A program made the position numbers and the translations under genes. From Paracamarosporium sp. OC-R06-R3 (lineage: Eukaryota > Ascomycota > Dothideomycetes > Pleosporales > Didymosphaeriaceae): a DNA stretch of 64,000 nucleotides. Location of the stretch: the NCBI GenBank assembly GCA_019828545.1, contig JACVRA010000024.1:186001-250000 (forward strand), given 5' to 3'. Below, piece by piece: positions 43,334 through 55,674 of this stretch. Each line of letters starts with the position of its first letter. Position 1 is the stretch's first letter. The notes below the pieces were generated by a model. That model ran no database searches. It saw only the letters and a program-made list of their open reading frames with translations, and was not told the DNA's origin.

Positions 43334-46300
43334 ATGGCGGAACAGCAGCAGCAGCACGCGCCGGGCGGTCACTACTCGGGTGCCAATCCAGTCCCCACGG
43401 TGAAGAAGTTCCTCGAAAATCTCGACAAGGACAAGGCCGAGAGGGATCGCAAGCTGGACGAGCAGACGAGGGAGAGGAAGAAGCAGGCCGCAGCAACCGG
43501 AGAAGCGGTCCCACACAAACCACAAAAGGCGGGGCTTGAGGGCACGCAGAAGGTGGTCACGGATCCTACCACAGGCAGGGAGGTCACCATTGAGGATGTC
43601 AGCAAGTCAATGATTGACCAGGTTGAGAATCCTCAACTCTCTGTACCCAACGCAAACCTGCAGAAGGACACAGTATGTCTTGTCTGAAAATCAGGAAAGC
43701 TGTTATACTCATATGTTTTCCAGCCTATAAAGACAGACCCGAGCCAGCCGTTAGCGGAATACAAATACAACCAAGATGTCACCGCTCCTCCAGACCCAGT
43801 CGCCGAGGGCACAACATCTGATGTGCCTATTCACGGTGAAAAAACCAACATCTTGTTCCATCCCACGCCGTCCGTCAGTTACGAACCGACATTCGCCGCC
43901 TTGGAGAAGCGAGCTAGCGTTCTGTGTGTTGGCATACTTGTAGCTACCGTTGTAGTCGGGAAGATATTTGGTGGAAGACTCCTGGGACTGGTGCCCCTCG
44001 GCATGTGCCTTGCATCGGGAGTGTTTCTGTGGGTGAAGGAGGTTATTCGCAGTGGAAGGGAAGTTGAGTGGGAGAGCGAGAAGACGAGAGGACAAATAGT
44101 ACGTCTTCCGCATGAACGCCGTTCCAACGCTGACTTGTACAGGCAACCGCAAACCTTCTCCCCGAGTCTGTCGAATGGATGAACACAATGCTAGGGATCG
44201 TGTGGGGCTTAATCAACCCGGACATGTTCCAAGGTGTAGCTGATACGCTTGAGGACGTCATGCAGGCTTCCGTCCCCGGTGTCATTGAGAACGTTCGGGT
44301 TGCCGAAATCAACCAGGGAAGCAACCCATTGCGAATCCTTAGCTTGAGGGCTCTCCCGGATTCTCATATGACAGAGATGAAGCAATCCATACACGAAGAG
44401 AACAAGAAGACGAAAGACCCCCAAGAAGCTGCCGCAGACGAGGAAGGAGGCGACTACTACAACTTAGAGGTGTCATTCGCATATCATGCTCAGCCGAGCG
44501 GCAAACGAGCATCGGAACGGGCACGAAACATGCATATGCAGTTGGTGTTCTACCTAGGAATTAAGGGTCTCTTTGGTGTTCCGCTTCCAATCTTCGTTGA
44601 GCTTCAAGGGCTTGTTGGGACCGTGCGATTACGATTGGCCATGACTCCTGAGCCTCCTTTCCTGAAGACGTTGACTTTCACGCTGATGGGTACTCCTCAA
44701 GTTGAGGCTGGCTGTATCCCAATGGTCGAGAAGGGTATCAACATTCTCAATTTACCCCTGATCAGCAACTTTGTCAACTATGCGATCAAAGCGGCGGCGA
44801 GTAGTAAGTATCTGCTATCTGGATTCAACTATCAGCATATTAATCATCAATATAGTGTATGTTGCTCCGAAATCTATGTCAATCGATATGCGTGCCATTC
44901 TTCAGGGCGACTCTATCCAGAAGGACACTGAGGCTCTTGGTGTTATGTGGATCCGGATTCACCGCGCGGTTGGCCTCAGCAAACAGGATCGGCGTGGCTC
45001 AAAACATGGCGGAAGCGACCCTTACATCACGCTGGCTTTCAGCAAGTATGGCAAGCCAATGTATTGTACACGCGTTATCACCGACGATTTGAATCCTATT
45101 TGGGAAGAAACCACAGCACTGCTTGTCACTCCGGAACTCATCAAAGCAAACGAGAACCTCAGCGTCGAACTTTGGGATTCGGACAGACATACCGCCGATG
45201 ACATTGTCGGTAAGGTCGAGCTCTCGATGCAGAAGATGATTCAGCACCCTGGAAAGATGTACCCTCAAACATCCAAGCTTGCAGGTATGGACGCAGACAG
45301 CGAGATGCCCGGCGAACTTCACTGGGAAGTGGGCTACTTTGGCAAACCCAAGTTCCGTCCAGCTCTTAGGACCGATGGGAAAAATCGTGCTCTTCCGGAC
45401 GAGTTGAAAGACGATCCAGCTCTTCAAGACGAGAAAGGCGTTATCAACAATGAAGAAGATGACGCAGTTATGCACACACCTCCTGACCCGCTTTGGCCTA
45501 GTGGCATTTGCAGCATTATCGTCCACCAAATCGTGAACTTGGAGCTTGATAATGTCAAGGGTACGAGTGGCTCTCGCAAGGGCCGCGAATTTGAGCCGGC
45601 AAAGCCATATGGTGAAGCCACTGAAGAGACAGGAGGCGATCTGCCCACCAGCTACTGCACCATTCTGTACAACGACGAATTGGTTTACAAGACACGTTCA
45701 AAGGCTGTCTCCTCGCAGCCTATTTTCAATGCCGGAACTGAGCGCTTCGTTCGCGATTGGCGATCTGCAATCGTTACTGTCACTGTTCGGGATCAACGAA
45801 ACCGTGAACATGATCCTATCCTTGGTGTCGTTCCCTTGAAGCTATCAGACATTCTCGAGACGTCTTCCCAGGTCACGCGATGGTACCCTCTTGATGGAGG
45901 CATCGGTTTTGGCCGTATTCGCATCTCCTTGCTTTTCCGTAGCATCGAAACGCGACTTCCACCCCACATGCTTGGCTGGGATGTTGGCAGTTTCGAGTTC
46001 CAGTCTGACCGTATCCTTGCTGTTGGCTACAAGCACGCCGCCAAGCTTAAGCTGCGAACAGGTGGAAGCACCGGTAAAATCGGTCGAACAGCAGCTCAAA
46101 AGCTCGACGAAGGTGATGGCTACTATTGGGACCTTAAAGCGCACGATGGCAAATACAACATTCGCATGCCAGTCAAGCACCGTTACAGGTCCCCCATCGT
46201 TTTCGAGCTCCATATTGCGAACAAACGCAAGGCGGACGCGTACGCCGTCATCTGGCTGCAACATTTCATCGATAACGAAGATGCGGATATCAATATTCCC

Positions 46301-47354
46301 ATCTGGAAAACATCTTCGCCAGCACGACTCTTCCAAAACTATATCACCGAAGACAACTGCCACCAGGAACCGGGCCTTGAGGATATCGAAGAAGTTGGCC
46401 GTCTGCAGTTCCGTGCGCGTTTCAAAGCCGGCATGGACGAATCTCACGAGCAGTTCATCGTCGACAACGCATCTCGTGAAACATACGAGACCTGGGAGGC
46501 CTGTCTCACTGAAGGCGTACGCACCCACAAGGTCGAAAAGGAACTTCCAGAGCGGGTACAGCAGCTACATAACGAATCGCTTACCGAGGGCCGTGACATT
46601 CTCAAAAACGCTGACCCAGAAGAGAAGAAGAAGTGGCTCGCAAAAGACGGTGTCGACTGGTCAGGCGCTTTCGGTCAGGATCCCAAGGCATACCTTGACA
46701 CGAAAGGTAAGAAGAGGCGAGAGCCTGGCAGAGATGAGCCATTGCACGACCCATACCATCCTTCTGATGACGAAGATCATGACGATTCCGGAGGAGATTC
46801 AGAGTCTTCATCTGATCTCGGAATCGAGGATGCTGATACCGCTGGCAACGCGGCTAACATGTCCGGCGGCCCCGGCGGTGGCGACCAAGCTCGCAAGGGC
46901 AACACAGATGGCAAAGACCAAAGCACGGGTCCGGAACAAGATCAGAATGGCAGCTCGAACGAGCCGAACGGACACCTCAACCACCAGCAGACCGACTTGT
47001 CGCCCTCATCACCTACGTCGCCTCGCGCTCCACGCATGTCACAATCTACGGCGCGCACCGATACCACGGCGTACTCTAGCGGCGATATGTCAACGCAGTC
47101 CAGCAAAAGTATCAACAAGCAGAACAAGCGCACAGAGGAGCGCAAGCAGCGTGGCATGATGCAGTGGAAGCCGGCACGCAATGCGAAGTTTGCAAAGGAC
47201 CAGGCAAAGATTGGTATAGCGAAATTGAAGAAGAAGGTCACGGGTGACTTGGATGGCAGACAGCCCGGTGTCGAGACTGGTGAGTGCTTCTTTTGTTTGT
47301 ATTTGATCCGTGAGAATTTGCTGACTGACTGCGTGCGCAGAAACTGGAAGTTAG
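43334..47354 (+). CDS. mug190: Mug190-like SMP- and C2-domain membrane contact protein
   Basis: Five exons, 43334-43672, 43724-44098, 44143-44803, 44856-47279 and 47341-47354, give 1270 residues. A polar N-terminus (to about 175) precedes a membrane hairpin at about 178-216 (SVLCVGILVATVVVG, LVPLGMCLASGVFLW). An SMP/synaptotagmin-like lipid-transfer domain follows (WMNTMLGIVWGLINPDMFQ to PLISNFVNYAIKAAAS), then at least two C2 domains, the first with GSDPYITLAF and DDLNPIWEE. The tail is acidic, Gly/Ser/Asn-rich and ends in a basic segment. This order matches tricalbin/Mug190 proteins that tether ER to plasma membrane and move lipids. The final exon adds only four residues and the stop codon. 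Confidence 0.9.
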
Positions 47355-50300
47355 CTTTGACAAGATTGTGAATGGCGTGACCACTGTGGTGTGCTGGCGG
47401 TTCATTGCACGAGCCCGCCATGGGCATGGATATGAATTACGTTGATATACGATGTTTTACGGGAACAATAACGGGTTTGATTACACACGACCATGTTACG
47501 GGAGAGGTGTATGTAATATTAATTTACACTGTTATATACATAGAGTACCCAGGTGTCCCGCCGTCGCGTCGTCCCTGCCTAATGAAGTGATCCGCACACA
47601 ACCCTGTTTGGGCACCCGCCTGCTGCCGCAACGCCCCACGAGGGAACGCACCAGCGGCATCCCTCTCCGCTTTCGACGCCCCATTGGGGGCTGGCTAGGG
47701 AGGGCATACGGCCCGTGTGACAGCCGCGGTGCCGCCGCCCAAAGACCGTCGTGACTGTGACGATGGAGTCACACTGGCACCCTGCGATGTTGATGCCACA
47801 CCAGCACGATACTGAGGCCTTAAGCGAGAGACCCATTGGACTCGATGGGGCCTGGCATACCCGCGGTACCGCCTTTGGCGCAGACGATTATGCTAACGGA
47901 AGCTTATCCAGAGCATGCGTGGACGCAGCCGCCCCCAAGCGACGATAACATTGCCGGGATGGTAGAGTGAGGCGGGAGGTACAAATGCTTTGGAACGTCG
48001 ACGGGCGCGTTGGATATTGCGCTGAGACAATGGGTGCGGCTGCGGGCTAAATGTTCCGTTCCAAAACGTTCGTCACAGGGACAGTTGACCTGCGGCGCGT
48101 TGGAGCGACAGCTGCTGATGCTGCCAACGGTGGGCATGCCAGCCTGTGAGCGTTGTTAGAGAAGAGGTCCAATTTCTTCATGTCGTTTAGCCACGTGCTA
48201 TTGGTGGGTGTCTGGTCAGTGAGCCTTGAGTGATGAGCACGAGACACCCTTCGACGACCCCACATCTGGAACGCGAACGTGGTGAGCGTCTAGGGCCGGG
48301 CGGCATCAATGCACCTGGCTCGCTACTGCAGTGGGATAGGTCATGCACATGTCGCTGCCTCCTCCCTGCAAAAGGTGTAAGCCAGACAAGGACTAATGGA
48401 ACAATACCGGGAAACTCTACGCCAGCTCCCCAGAAGCGTGCTCGATTAGCCCACGTATCGTGCGGAGTCGGAAACTTGCACTCATGTTCCCCGTCTGCGA
48501 GCTCAATGTCTCACTTTTCCAGATCTGATTCAATGGAGAACAATGAGAGTGGCTGGGAAGTATGATCCAGTATCAAAAGTTCGGTTACCGTAATGCGTAT
48601 CCTTGGCCGATACTGGCCAATGGGTCTCAGGGCTACTGACGTAGCACTGTAGATTGCATCCACAATGCATGCACTAGACGCTTTACGAGGGTTTTCCTGG
48701 AAACTCGAGGCTTGTCGGTGACGTTCGCTCCCCTTGGGTGTATTCGTCGCAGCTTTCACCCACTAGCACCAGGTCGGACACTCGCACGGCATTTACTCGA
48801 TTAGAGGTAACGTGTTTGCCTTTGCCACAAGCTAAGCGTGGCGCTTCGCTGGTGTACAGTCATAGTCGAGGCAGATAGGACTGCCCTACATGGCGCCATC
48901 TTTTGGGGCTGGCAGAATACCTAAGCCGTGCCGCACGCTAACATGGCCAAACCGTCGACGGAACGGCAGAACCATCACCGCCTAGTGCTGCGGCGCGGAT
49001 TGTGGCTTCATTGAAGCCGAGACAACGGCGGAAATCAAGAGTAGCTTCGATTTGCGCACATTGTAGCAGCTAGCGAGACCACAAGGTAGGCAGCGAAAGG
49101 CGAGTCAAAGGCGTCCCGTTCCAAGCATTGGCTATGGTGCACACTGTTCAGGACTGATGTCGTGGACAGCACAGGGCCGGAAAACTTCAGCGCCGTCCTA
49201 AGGCTCCTCGCCGTCGACACGATATTCAATAGGGTGAGCAGGTCGCTGAGAAGTCCGGTCGTTGCATGTCTCGCGCCCTGTTGGACGGTTGCAGAAAAGT
49301 CATTGGGTGAACTGCGTGTCGACAAGAGGGAACGTTGGATTACAGCATGCGGCGCGCAAGCCTGGACCGGGTTCGGGCCAAGGCACCGGTATGCACTCGG
49401 TTAGACGCATTCATGAACGATCATGTGACCATGCATATGTACGGCCACATCAGTGTGCGCGGCACGGGATCTTCACCTACATTCGGGCAGCGATCGCTTT
49501 GGATGGCCCACCTGGTGCGTCTCGTTATGCAGCAATATGCAGCCTTGTGGCATCGTTCAATTCTCCCGGAATTTTCTCGTCCAGGGTGTTCCAAGTGCAC
49601 TCTTGCTCTAGGACACGCCGACTCCGATTTCTTAGGTGATATCATCTGGTTAAAAGTAGCATTTGGGCAACTCCGCTTGCCTGAGACGCACCGCCGTCCT
49701 CAAGGCGTTTTGTCAGAGCGGACCGCCCGTGGCGGCGAGAGCCGTACGGGCGCTTAAATCCTGGCCTACCCAGGTAAGCGTCGCTCTACCTTGCATTCCT
49801 CCGACATGACACAGCCTTATTCCGAGAACCTGGAAGTCGATTAGTTCTCCGCCAAGAGTCATAGGGTGGCAGCAGAGAAGGGCGGGAGGCAACTAGCCTA
49901 CGAAGTGCCGTCAGGTGTATGCTGCTAAACGTGCAACGTGACGCTCTAGGCGATTCTTTGCTACCATCAAGGCGACGAAAGGCTACTGGGGTGCAACCGT
50001 GACTAGGGTCTTTAGTGTATGCGAGGTACAGCGCCACGTCCAGAGCTGGAAGATTTTTGTGCCCTAGCATAGGCAACGCGCACCGTATCTTGTGGAGCAT
50101 CTTAGCGTATTTCTTGAAGAGCAGATTTCGATTAGTCTATGGCTCGTTGGCTGCCGCAAGAACCGCCGGACGTGAAAACTGCCGACGCGCAGATGCAGGT
50201 ACGAATTGCTCTAGGTTGCAACATTATGAACATCGACCGGGACAAATGGTGACTCCAAGCAAGTTCGCTTGCACAATGCATATGCTGCCTTGACTCCTGA

Positions 50301-51908
50301 AATGGGATCGCCGACACGGTTCGAATGTGGGCTTATCTCTTCCCCTTTTGTCTGCAGAACCAAGCCCTACAAGCACCTTTGCAGTCGTAAGCCCTCAAAA
50401 TCATGCACTGAGCCCTTGTAGAGCTTTCTGCTCGCTCGATACTGGAATTGATCAGAGTTTCGATGATCGCACTGAAATTCAACGCGGGCGCTTAGAGATT
50501 CGATGGCGTTGGGATGCAAGGCAGACAGATTTTGATCCGTCGTCAGAACTTGATGTCGAATCCCTATCTGTCGAATTTGCTTGAATGTTTCTTTCCGACT
50601 ATTCCTGATTGATCATCTTGCGATGTACCCACCTGCCATGAAAGTCGTCTGATGTTTCGCTGGTGGTTCCATTGCACATGAGAGTCCCTTGTGTAGGTAC
50701 ATGGCAAGATATTCAGCTCGTTTGGTAACCCTCCCTATATTCTTGTCTCAAATGTTGTTTCCGAGGTAGTGGGTGAGACTCGATTCGACGCCTACCAAAT
50801 AGAAGTCAACGGAAGATAGACTTTTTGCAAAGTTCCAGAGTGCGCTAGGCTGCTCTTTTAGCCAGCTGAAGGTCACCAATATGATCCGTGCTGAGACTTC
50901 TCAGCTTTCGCTATTACTGCTTGCTGATATGTGAATGGACGTATAGCTGACGGCGTTCTTGCCTTAGGCAAAGGAAAGGGTCATAAGGGCTGTTGGCCTT
51001 TTCGATCTAACATAGGGTAACATCGGGACTCGAAGTCGTGTACAGGAATCGTACGACCTGTTATCTTATTTTCATTTTCTTCTTTCCCGTCTCGCGACAC
51101 CGGAGCAATGTAACACCTTCTATGACATTGATTCGTCCCTATATTAGCGAGCTTGTTGGTTACTATCGAATTTCATATACGGAGTCGGAGCGACATAGCA
51201 CGCATGGACGATGCTGTTCGTCGGCCAAGCTCATGCGGGCCACACGCAAGATGCATCAATGCGGCGTACATGCAGTGTCAAAATGTGACGGAAATCCAAG
51301 CACTCCGAATCGATTCCAAATCATCACAAGCCCCAAAGCCACTGTTACGAACAGACCAGTCCGACAACAGAATTCCGTATATGCCTCTGAAAGTTTGGGG
51401 CGTGATTGATGTGCATCGTGGAGGTGACGAAGTTGTCGCGGCTCGTCTCCAGACAAATCTTTTCAACGATGCCGCTAGACATGCTGACCCAGACTCACCC
51501 CCTAAGGACGGAAATAAAATGATTTCGATCATATCGTGACAAGACATGGTGTGGTTGGAAAGTGTGAGAGGAATGATTATGAGCAGATGTGTACGTCACG
51601 CCTTCCGTCTTCGCGGCTGCTGGATGTTCTTTCCAGCACACCACCGCAGCCCGCTACTCGTATTCTTAGCGCTGTAAATATACCCACAACGAATGACAAT
51701 CTCTCAGTTTGTCAAAGCATGAGCTCGAAACAGTTCACAGAATGCAAGGCTTTTTATGAGGAAGTAGATAATGGATTTATTAGAAATAGGTGTAGAGAAG
51801 GGTTGTCGCCAACAGAAAACGATCTCAGTAAATTCCGCCGGTTGTTCGCTGGAAGTAATTCGCCGCTAGCACATGAAGACAAAAAAAAGCCCAATAGATC
51901 CCGTCCGT
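47355..51908. other. gene-free interval, 4.6 kb
   Basis: No supported gene. Scattered open frames of 60-140 codons occur on both strands, the longest at 49335-49757 and 51536-51949 plus, without recognisable motifs or splice-coherent extensions. The composition is intermediate and I saw no long repeats, inverted ends or tRNA-like folds. Decayed sequence is possible. Confidence 0.45.
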
Positions 51909-52193
51909 CTAAGCGATGTCTGGAGCATTGTGTCGGTCATTCTGGTTGAACGTGCGGGCCACGTAGAGCTCCAGATCTTGATTCCTTATCTCCGTCCTTG
52001 GAGCTGCCCACTGTTCAGCTGTGTCTTGGGAGAGGGGAAACCATAGACTTACACGACATGCCTCACACACTTGGTTGGCAGAGTAGAACATAAACTCCTG
52101 GCTATGGCCTGCCACCACATGGGCATACATGCATCGATACGTGTAGTAGCTTCCACCTGAAGCACCTGTGCCTCCGTTGCCCTTGGAGCTCAT
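51909..52193 (-). CDS. small hypothetical protein (80 residues) with paired cysteines
   Basis: Two exons, 52193-52053 and 52010-51909, give 80 residues. It starts MSSKGNGGTGASGGSYYTYR with CMYAHVV and VCEACR downstream, reminiscent of short fungal proteins with a YKYRC...C-x2-C core. The resemblance is from memory and weak. The intron is 42 nt with donor GTAAGT and acceptor AACAG, joining CEACR to WAAPRTEIR. There is no signal peptide. It stands alone between two gene-poor regions, which makes a fast-evolving or orphan gene likely. It could be non-coding. Confidence 0.45.
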   Translation of the reverse strand: MSSKGNGGTGASGGSYYTYRCMYAHVVAGHSQEFMFYSANQVCEACRVSLWFPLSQDTAEQWAAPRTEIRNQDLELYVARTFNQNDRHNAPDIA

Positions 52194-53312
52194 TGTTGAT
52201 AATGTAAGGTCGATTGTTGTTGGTTGAAATAATGTCGACGAGCGATAAGAAGTTTGGATGGATGAATACTGTGAAGATACATGTCGAGAACCTACCTAGA
52301 TTTATATTCCGTGAAATGACCTTGTTTTCCACCACTGTTTTTGCTGTGCCGCGAGGCTTCCTTTCAAGTCGAGGCAGCTACAGTTGGGCAGAATTCACCT
52401 AGGTGAGAAATACGGTCATCACATTTGAACCTGAAGTCAGTCCTAAGACACCGCTCGGTAATGCTATGAGTCTCCCGCAAGTCTCGGCAGTGTAAGGGCG
52501 TTTTACGCCGCATGCATTACCGCGAACGAACCGCGCCTCTTCCGAGATCGCGGCGCCCCATGAGGCAGTAATAGGGCTAAGGCAACCCGCGCAAAGCCGA
52601 TCTTACAGCGGACTGCTCCGCTGAAAGCTAACAATAGTGCTCGGTATTGCAACGCTAAGAGCTGCCTACGTAAACTATTGTAACTGCCGTTATCGTTAGA
52701 GTAAGCAAGCGGCCCAAACCTCGACCACCTAGTTTACAGGGTGTAGAAAGACAGGAACGAGCGCTGAAAATTAAGTGCAAGCATTTATTGTAAGTACGGA
52801 AATATATTTCTCACTAAAAAAAAGTGCTTATATCCAAGACCGTGTTATGTGTACTGGGTTAAGTTATTTTGCACACGACCCATAGGAGGTACTGCAAGTT
52901 GACCGCACACACGACATACGAACATGCGACAATAAGAAATGTAAAGCGGTCAACATATTACTAGACATAATAGCTGAATACCTGTAAATTTCTGACACCG
53001 AAGCGCCGTGAGGTCAGGGGTCAGTCTCATTCTGAAATTCAACTGCCATGCAGTAGTATATATGCCTTCGTTACCACCGCCGCTATCTAAGACAACGTGC
53101 GCGCTCGTGTTTGGATATGCTCGGTCACCAAGCTCTTGTATTCATACAACCAGAGAATAAGCTCCACTGAGTAAGAATCCGCAAGAAAATGTAAATTTCG
53201 GACGCACTACAACCGCATCCCTGAACGACACATGCATGTTGTGACCTCTTAACACTGAGCCCGTTGATTTGGACATATACAGTCTTAGCCAAGGTGAGTT
53301 ATTCTACCCATT
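52194..53312. other. gene-free interval, 1.1 kb
   Basis: Promoter of the small gene at the left and 3' end of the transporter at the right. A GC-richer patch at 52490-52640 stands beside AT-rich sequence. No gene or repeat was recognised. Confidence 0.5.
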
Positions 53313-55089
53313 TCATTCCACACTCGGAACTTGGTCCTCTATCCTTCTCAACAACGGTACTCTCTCCGCATCCACTACCTCATCACTCTCCGGATCTGGG
53401 TACTTGAACACGACAAATTCACCACCAGCCACCTTCTTTACTCTCCATGACCCTGCCTCCTTCGCATCACGGAAGAATTGCTGATTTTCCTCGAACGTAC
53501 GTCCGCCCGTTTCTGGCAGGTACAGCCATGTCCAAAGTCCCGCAAGTGCATTCGAAGCAGCGAAGACCGCAAAGATGTAGTACGAGAGATTATTAAACAT
53601 GACCGGTGTCAGGAATGTGATTGCAAAATTGGCCAGTCCCCAAATAATGACCGATATCGCAGTGCCTTGAGAGCGCGCAGTAGTAGGATAGATTTCGGTG
53701 GGAATAAGCCATACCGTCGCGAGCCAACCAATGCCAAAAGCACCCGTGGCAATGAAGAGCACGACGGTGCCAAGAAGCCCAGGGATGAAGGTTGGGATAT
53801 CGAGCTTGGTGGAATTTTCGGAGAGGCCACTAAAGACAGTGAGGAGAATGAAGGAAAGACTGAGGAGAGCAGAGCCCTGTAGAAGGAGCTTGCGGCGGCC
53901 AAGAGCGTCAATAAGGAGCCAAGCAATAGTCATGAGTAGGAAGTAAGATGAGTAATTCCCTAGTGTTAGATATTCAGCGGTTCGGACCCGGAATCCTAGC
54001 AGCTGGGAGACGTTAGCCTGTACTTGCACAGGTTTTAACAGCCACAGCGAACGCACCTCGAAAATCTGGGGACCATAAACGGAAACCGCTCCGTAGCCTG
54101 TTAACGCTTGGTTGATCTGACCCATGATAGTGATCATGGTTGGATGGAACTGTGGATGCGACGGAGTTATCATGTCCAGGTAACCAACATGTTGGTCCTT
54201 CTCTTTTTCGTGAGCATCTAGTAATTCATCAAGCTTGCTGTCACCCTCATTTCCATATATATCGTTCAGTGCTGCTTGGGCATCGGTCTCGCGGCCATTA
54301 TAGATGAACCACCTGGGAGACTCTGGAAGCTGCTCAACAAAAGTCATCAATAGTAGTGGGTATATTTGCATGACGATTATCGGTATTCTCCAAGCCCATT
54401 GGTTCCACTTTCCCAGTGCGACAGTAACGCCCAGGTTGATGCTATCCAGGATTAGTTGCAACTTGATCCATGCCACCACAGTGCTTACCCAAATGCCATG
54501 AGCAGCCCAAATATATTGCTCTGAAATTCCTGGGCCAATGCTTTCCCACGGGCTTCATCGTTGGACAGTTCTGAGCTATAGGTAGGAATGACACAGTCAA
54601 TTCCACCAACACCCAAACCCATGACCACTCGCCCCGTCAACATGACTGCTGGAGCACCTTTGCTATATCCTAACCCTGACAAGAACATCAAGAGGTTTCC
54701 TAGGGAGGCAGTCGCGAGGCTAAGGAAAATCGAGCGTTTTCGTCCGAACTTGTCTGCTAATTTCGAGAAAAGGACGGCACCAACGGCGCATCCGAGGTAG
54801 TATACAGCGACGATGACCCCGACGATCGGTGAGGATTTGGCAATGCCCATTGTGTGGAGATAGTCAAAATTCGTGTTGACTATATCGAAAGTACACAGTT
54901 AGCAAAGAGTGTCCATGTTGGTAGGATAGGTACATTGTGCATTGGAAGATTTGTCCCGGGCCTTTACGTACTCAGAGACATCATGCCCTGGTCGTACCCA
55001 TAAAGGGCGATGGCGGTCGATGAGAAGAGCACAACATGCGTCTGCTTGTCGTGGTACGCGTTGCGCACATGGTCGACAAGGAAGCTCAT
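53313..55089 (-). CDS. MFS sugar (hexose-type) transporter
   Basis: Four exons, 55089-54972, 54879-54489, 54441-54057 and 54002-53313, give 527 residues with about twelve membrane segments. The sugar porter signatures appear in order: YGYDQGMMSL in helix 1, DKFGRKRS after helix 2, GRVVMGLGVGG, PESPRW before the central loop, QINQALTGYGAVSVYGP in helix 7, IPTEIYPTTAR, and PETGGRTFEE after helix 12. Members move monosaccharides or related polyols by proton symport or facilitation at the plasma membrane. The substrate is not predictable here. All three introns are 48-92 nt with regular GT/AG ends, and the joins fall within conserved helices. Confidence 0.93.
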
Positions 55090-55674
55090 GGTGGGTGGTC
55101 AATTGGGCCAGCGGGGGCGGGGAATGAGAGAATGCCATAATCGCGGCATGGGAAAAGAGAATCAAGGTTATCGCGGGTCAGGTGGGCCGAATGTGGGATG
55201 GTCCTGGAGGGTCTGAGACGGAATGACGCTGTTGTGCAGCCGAGGCTGATCTAGCAAGGCGCTTAGCAAAAGCCCCCACACCCCACCTGGCTCAGCGTAT
55301 TCATCACTCGTACGACTGTCAGAAGGCTTATTTCAACCCATAGAATAGGGCCTTAGCCAAACCCCAGGGTAGTGTGTTGTTTTAGGACGTATGGTCCAAA
55401 AGCGGGTAATGATGAAGATTTATTATTCTGCAGTGTCTATACCCAGTTAGATATCTCAGAGAATTTCCTCGGCCATGGAATGTAGCCATTTAGATACAAT
55501 CTCGTATCTTGCCTATGTATGCTTAGCTTGAAATTGCTCTTCAGATGTACTTGTAAATCATCCCTGATATTCGAAAACAAGCATGTATCAATGACCGCAT
55601 CTAGGCGACCGCCCGTTAAAAAAGGGATAGGTCTTTGACCATCGCTTCCTCTTTCTACCCATCGCGTCTCTCCT
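55090..55674. promoter_or_regulatory. intergenic region before the sugar transporter
   Basis: This 585 bp region holds the transporter promoter and the 3' end of the dynamin-like gene. Nothing specific was recognised. Confidence 0.45.

Noticed and set aside
44771..44855. Separate gene starting in the intron before the mug190 C2 region
   Set aside because: The frame upstream of 44856 is an intron with GTAAGT and ATATAG ends; the C2 part continues directly from the SMP domain.
45891..47159. 422-codon plus-strand open frame inside mug190
   Set aside because: It lies in another frame of the fourth mug190 exon, which has clear C2-domain content. The translation is Ser/Thr/Arg-rich without motifs, a shadow of biased codon use.
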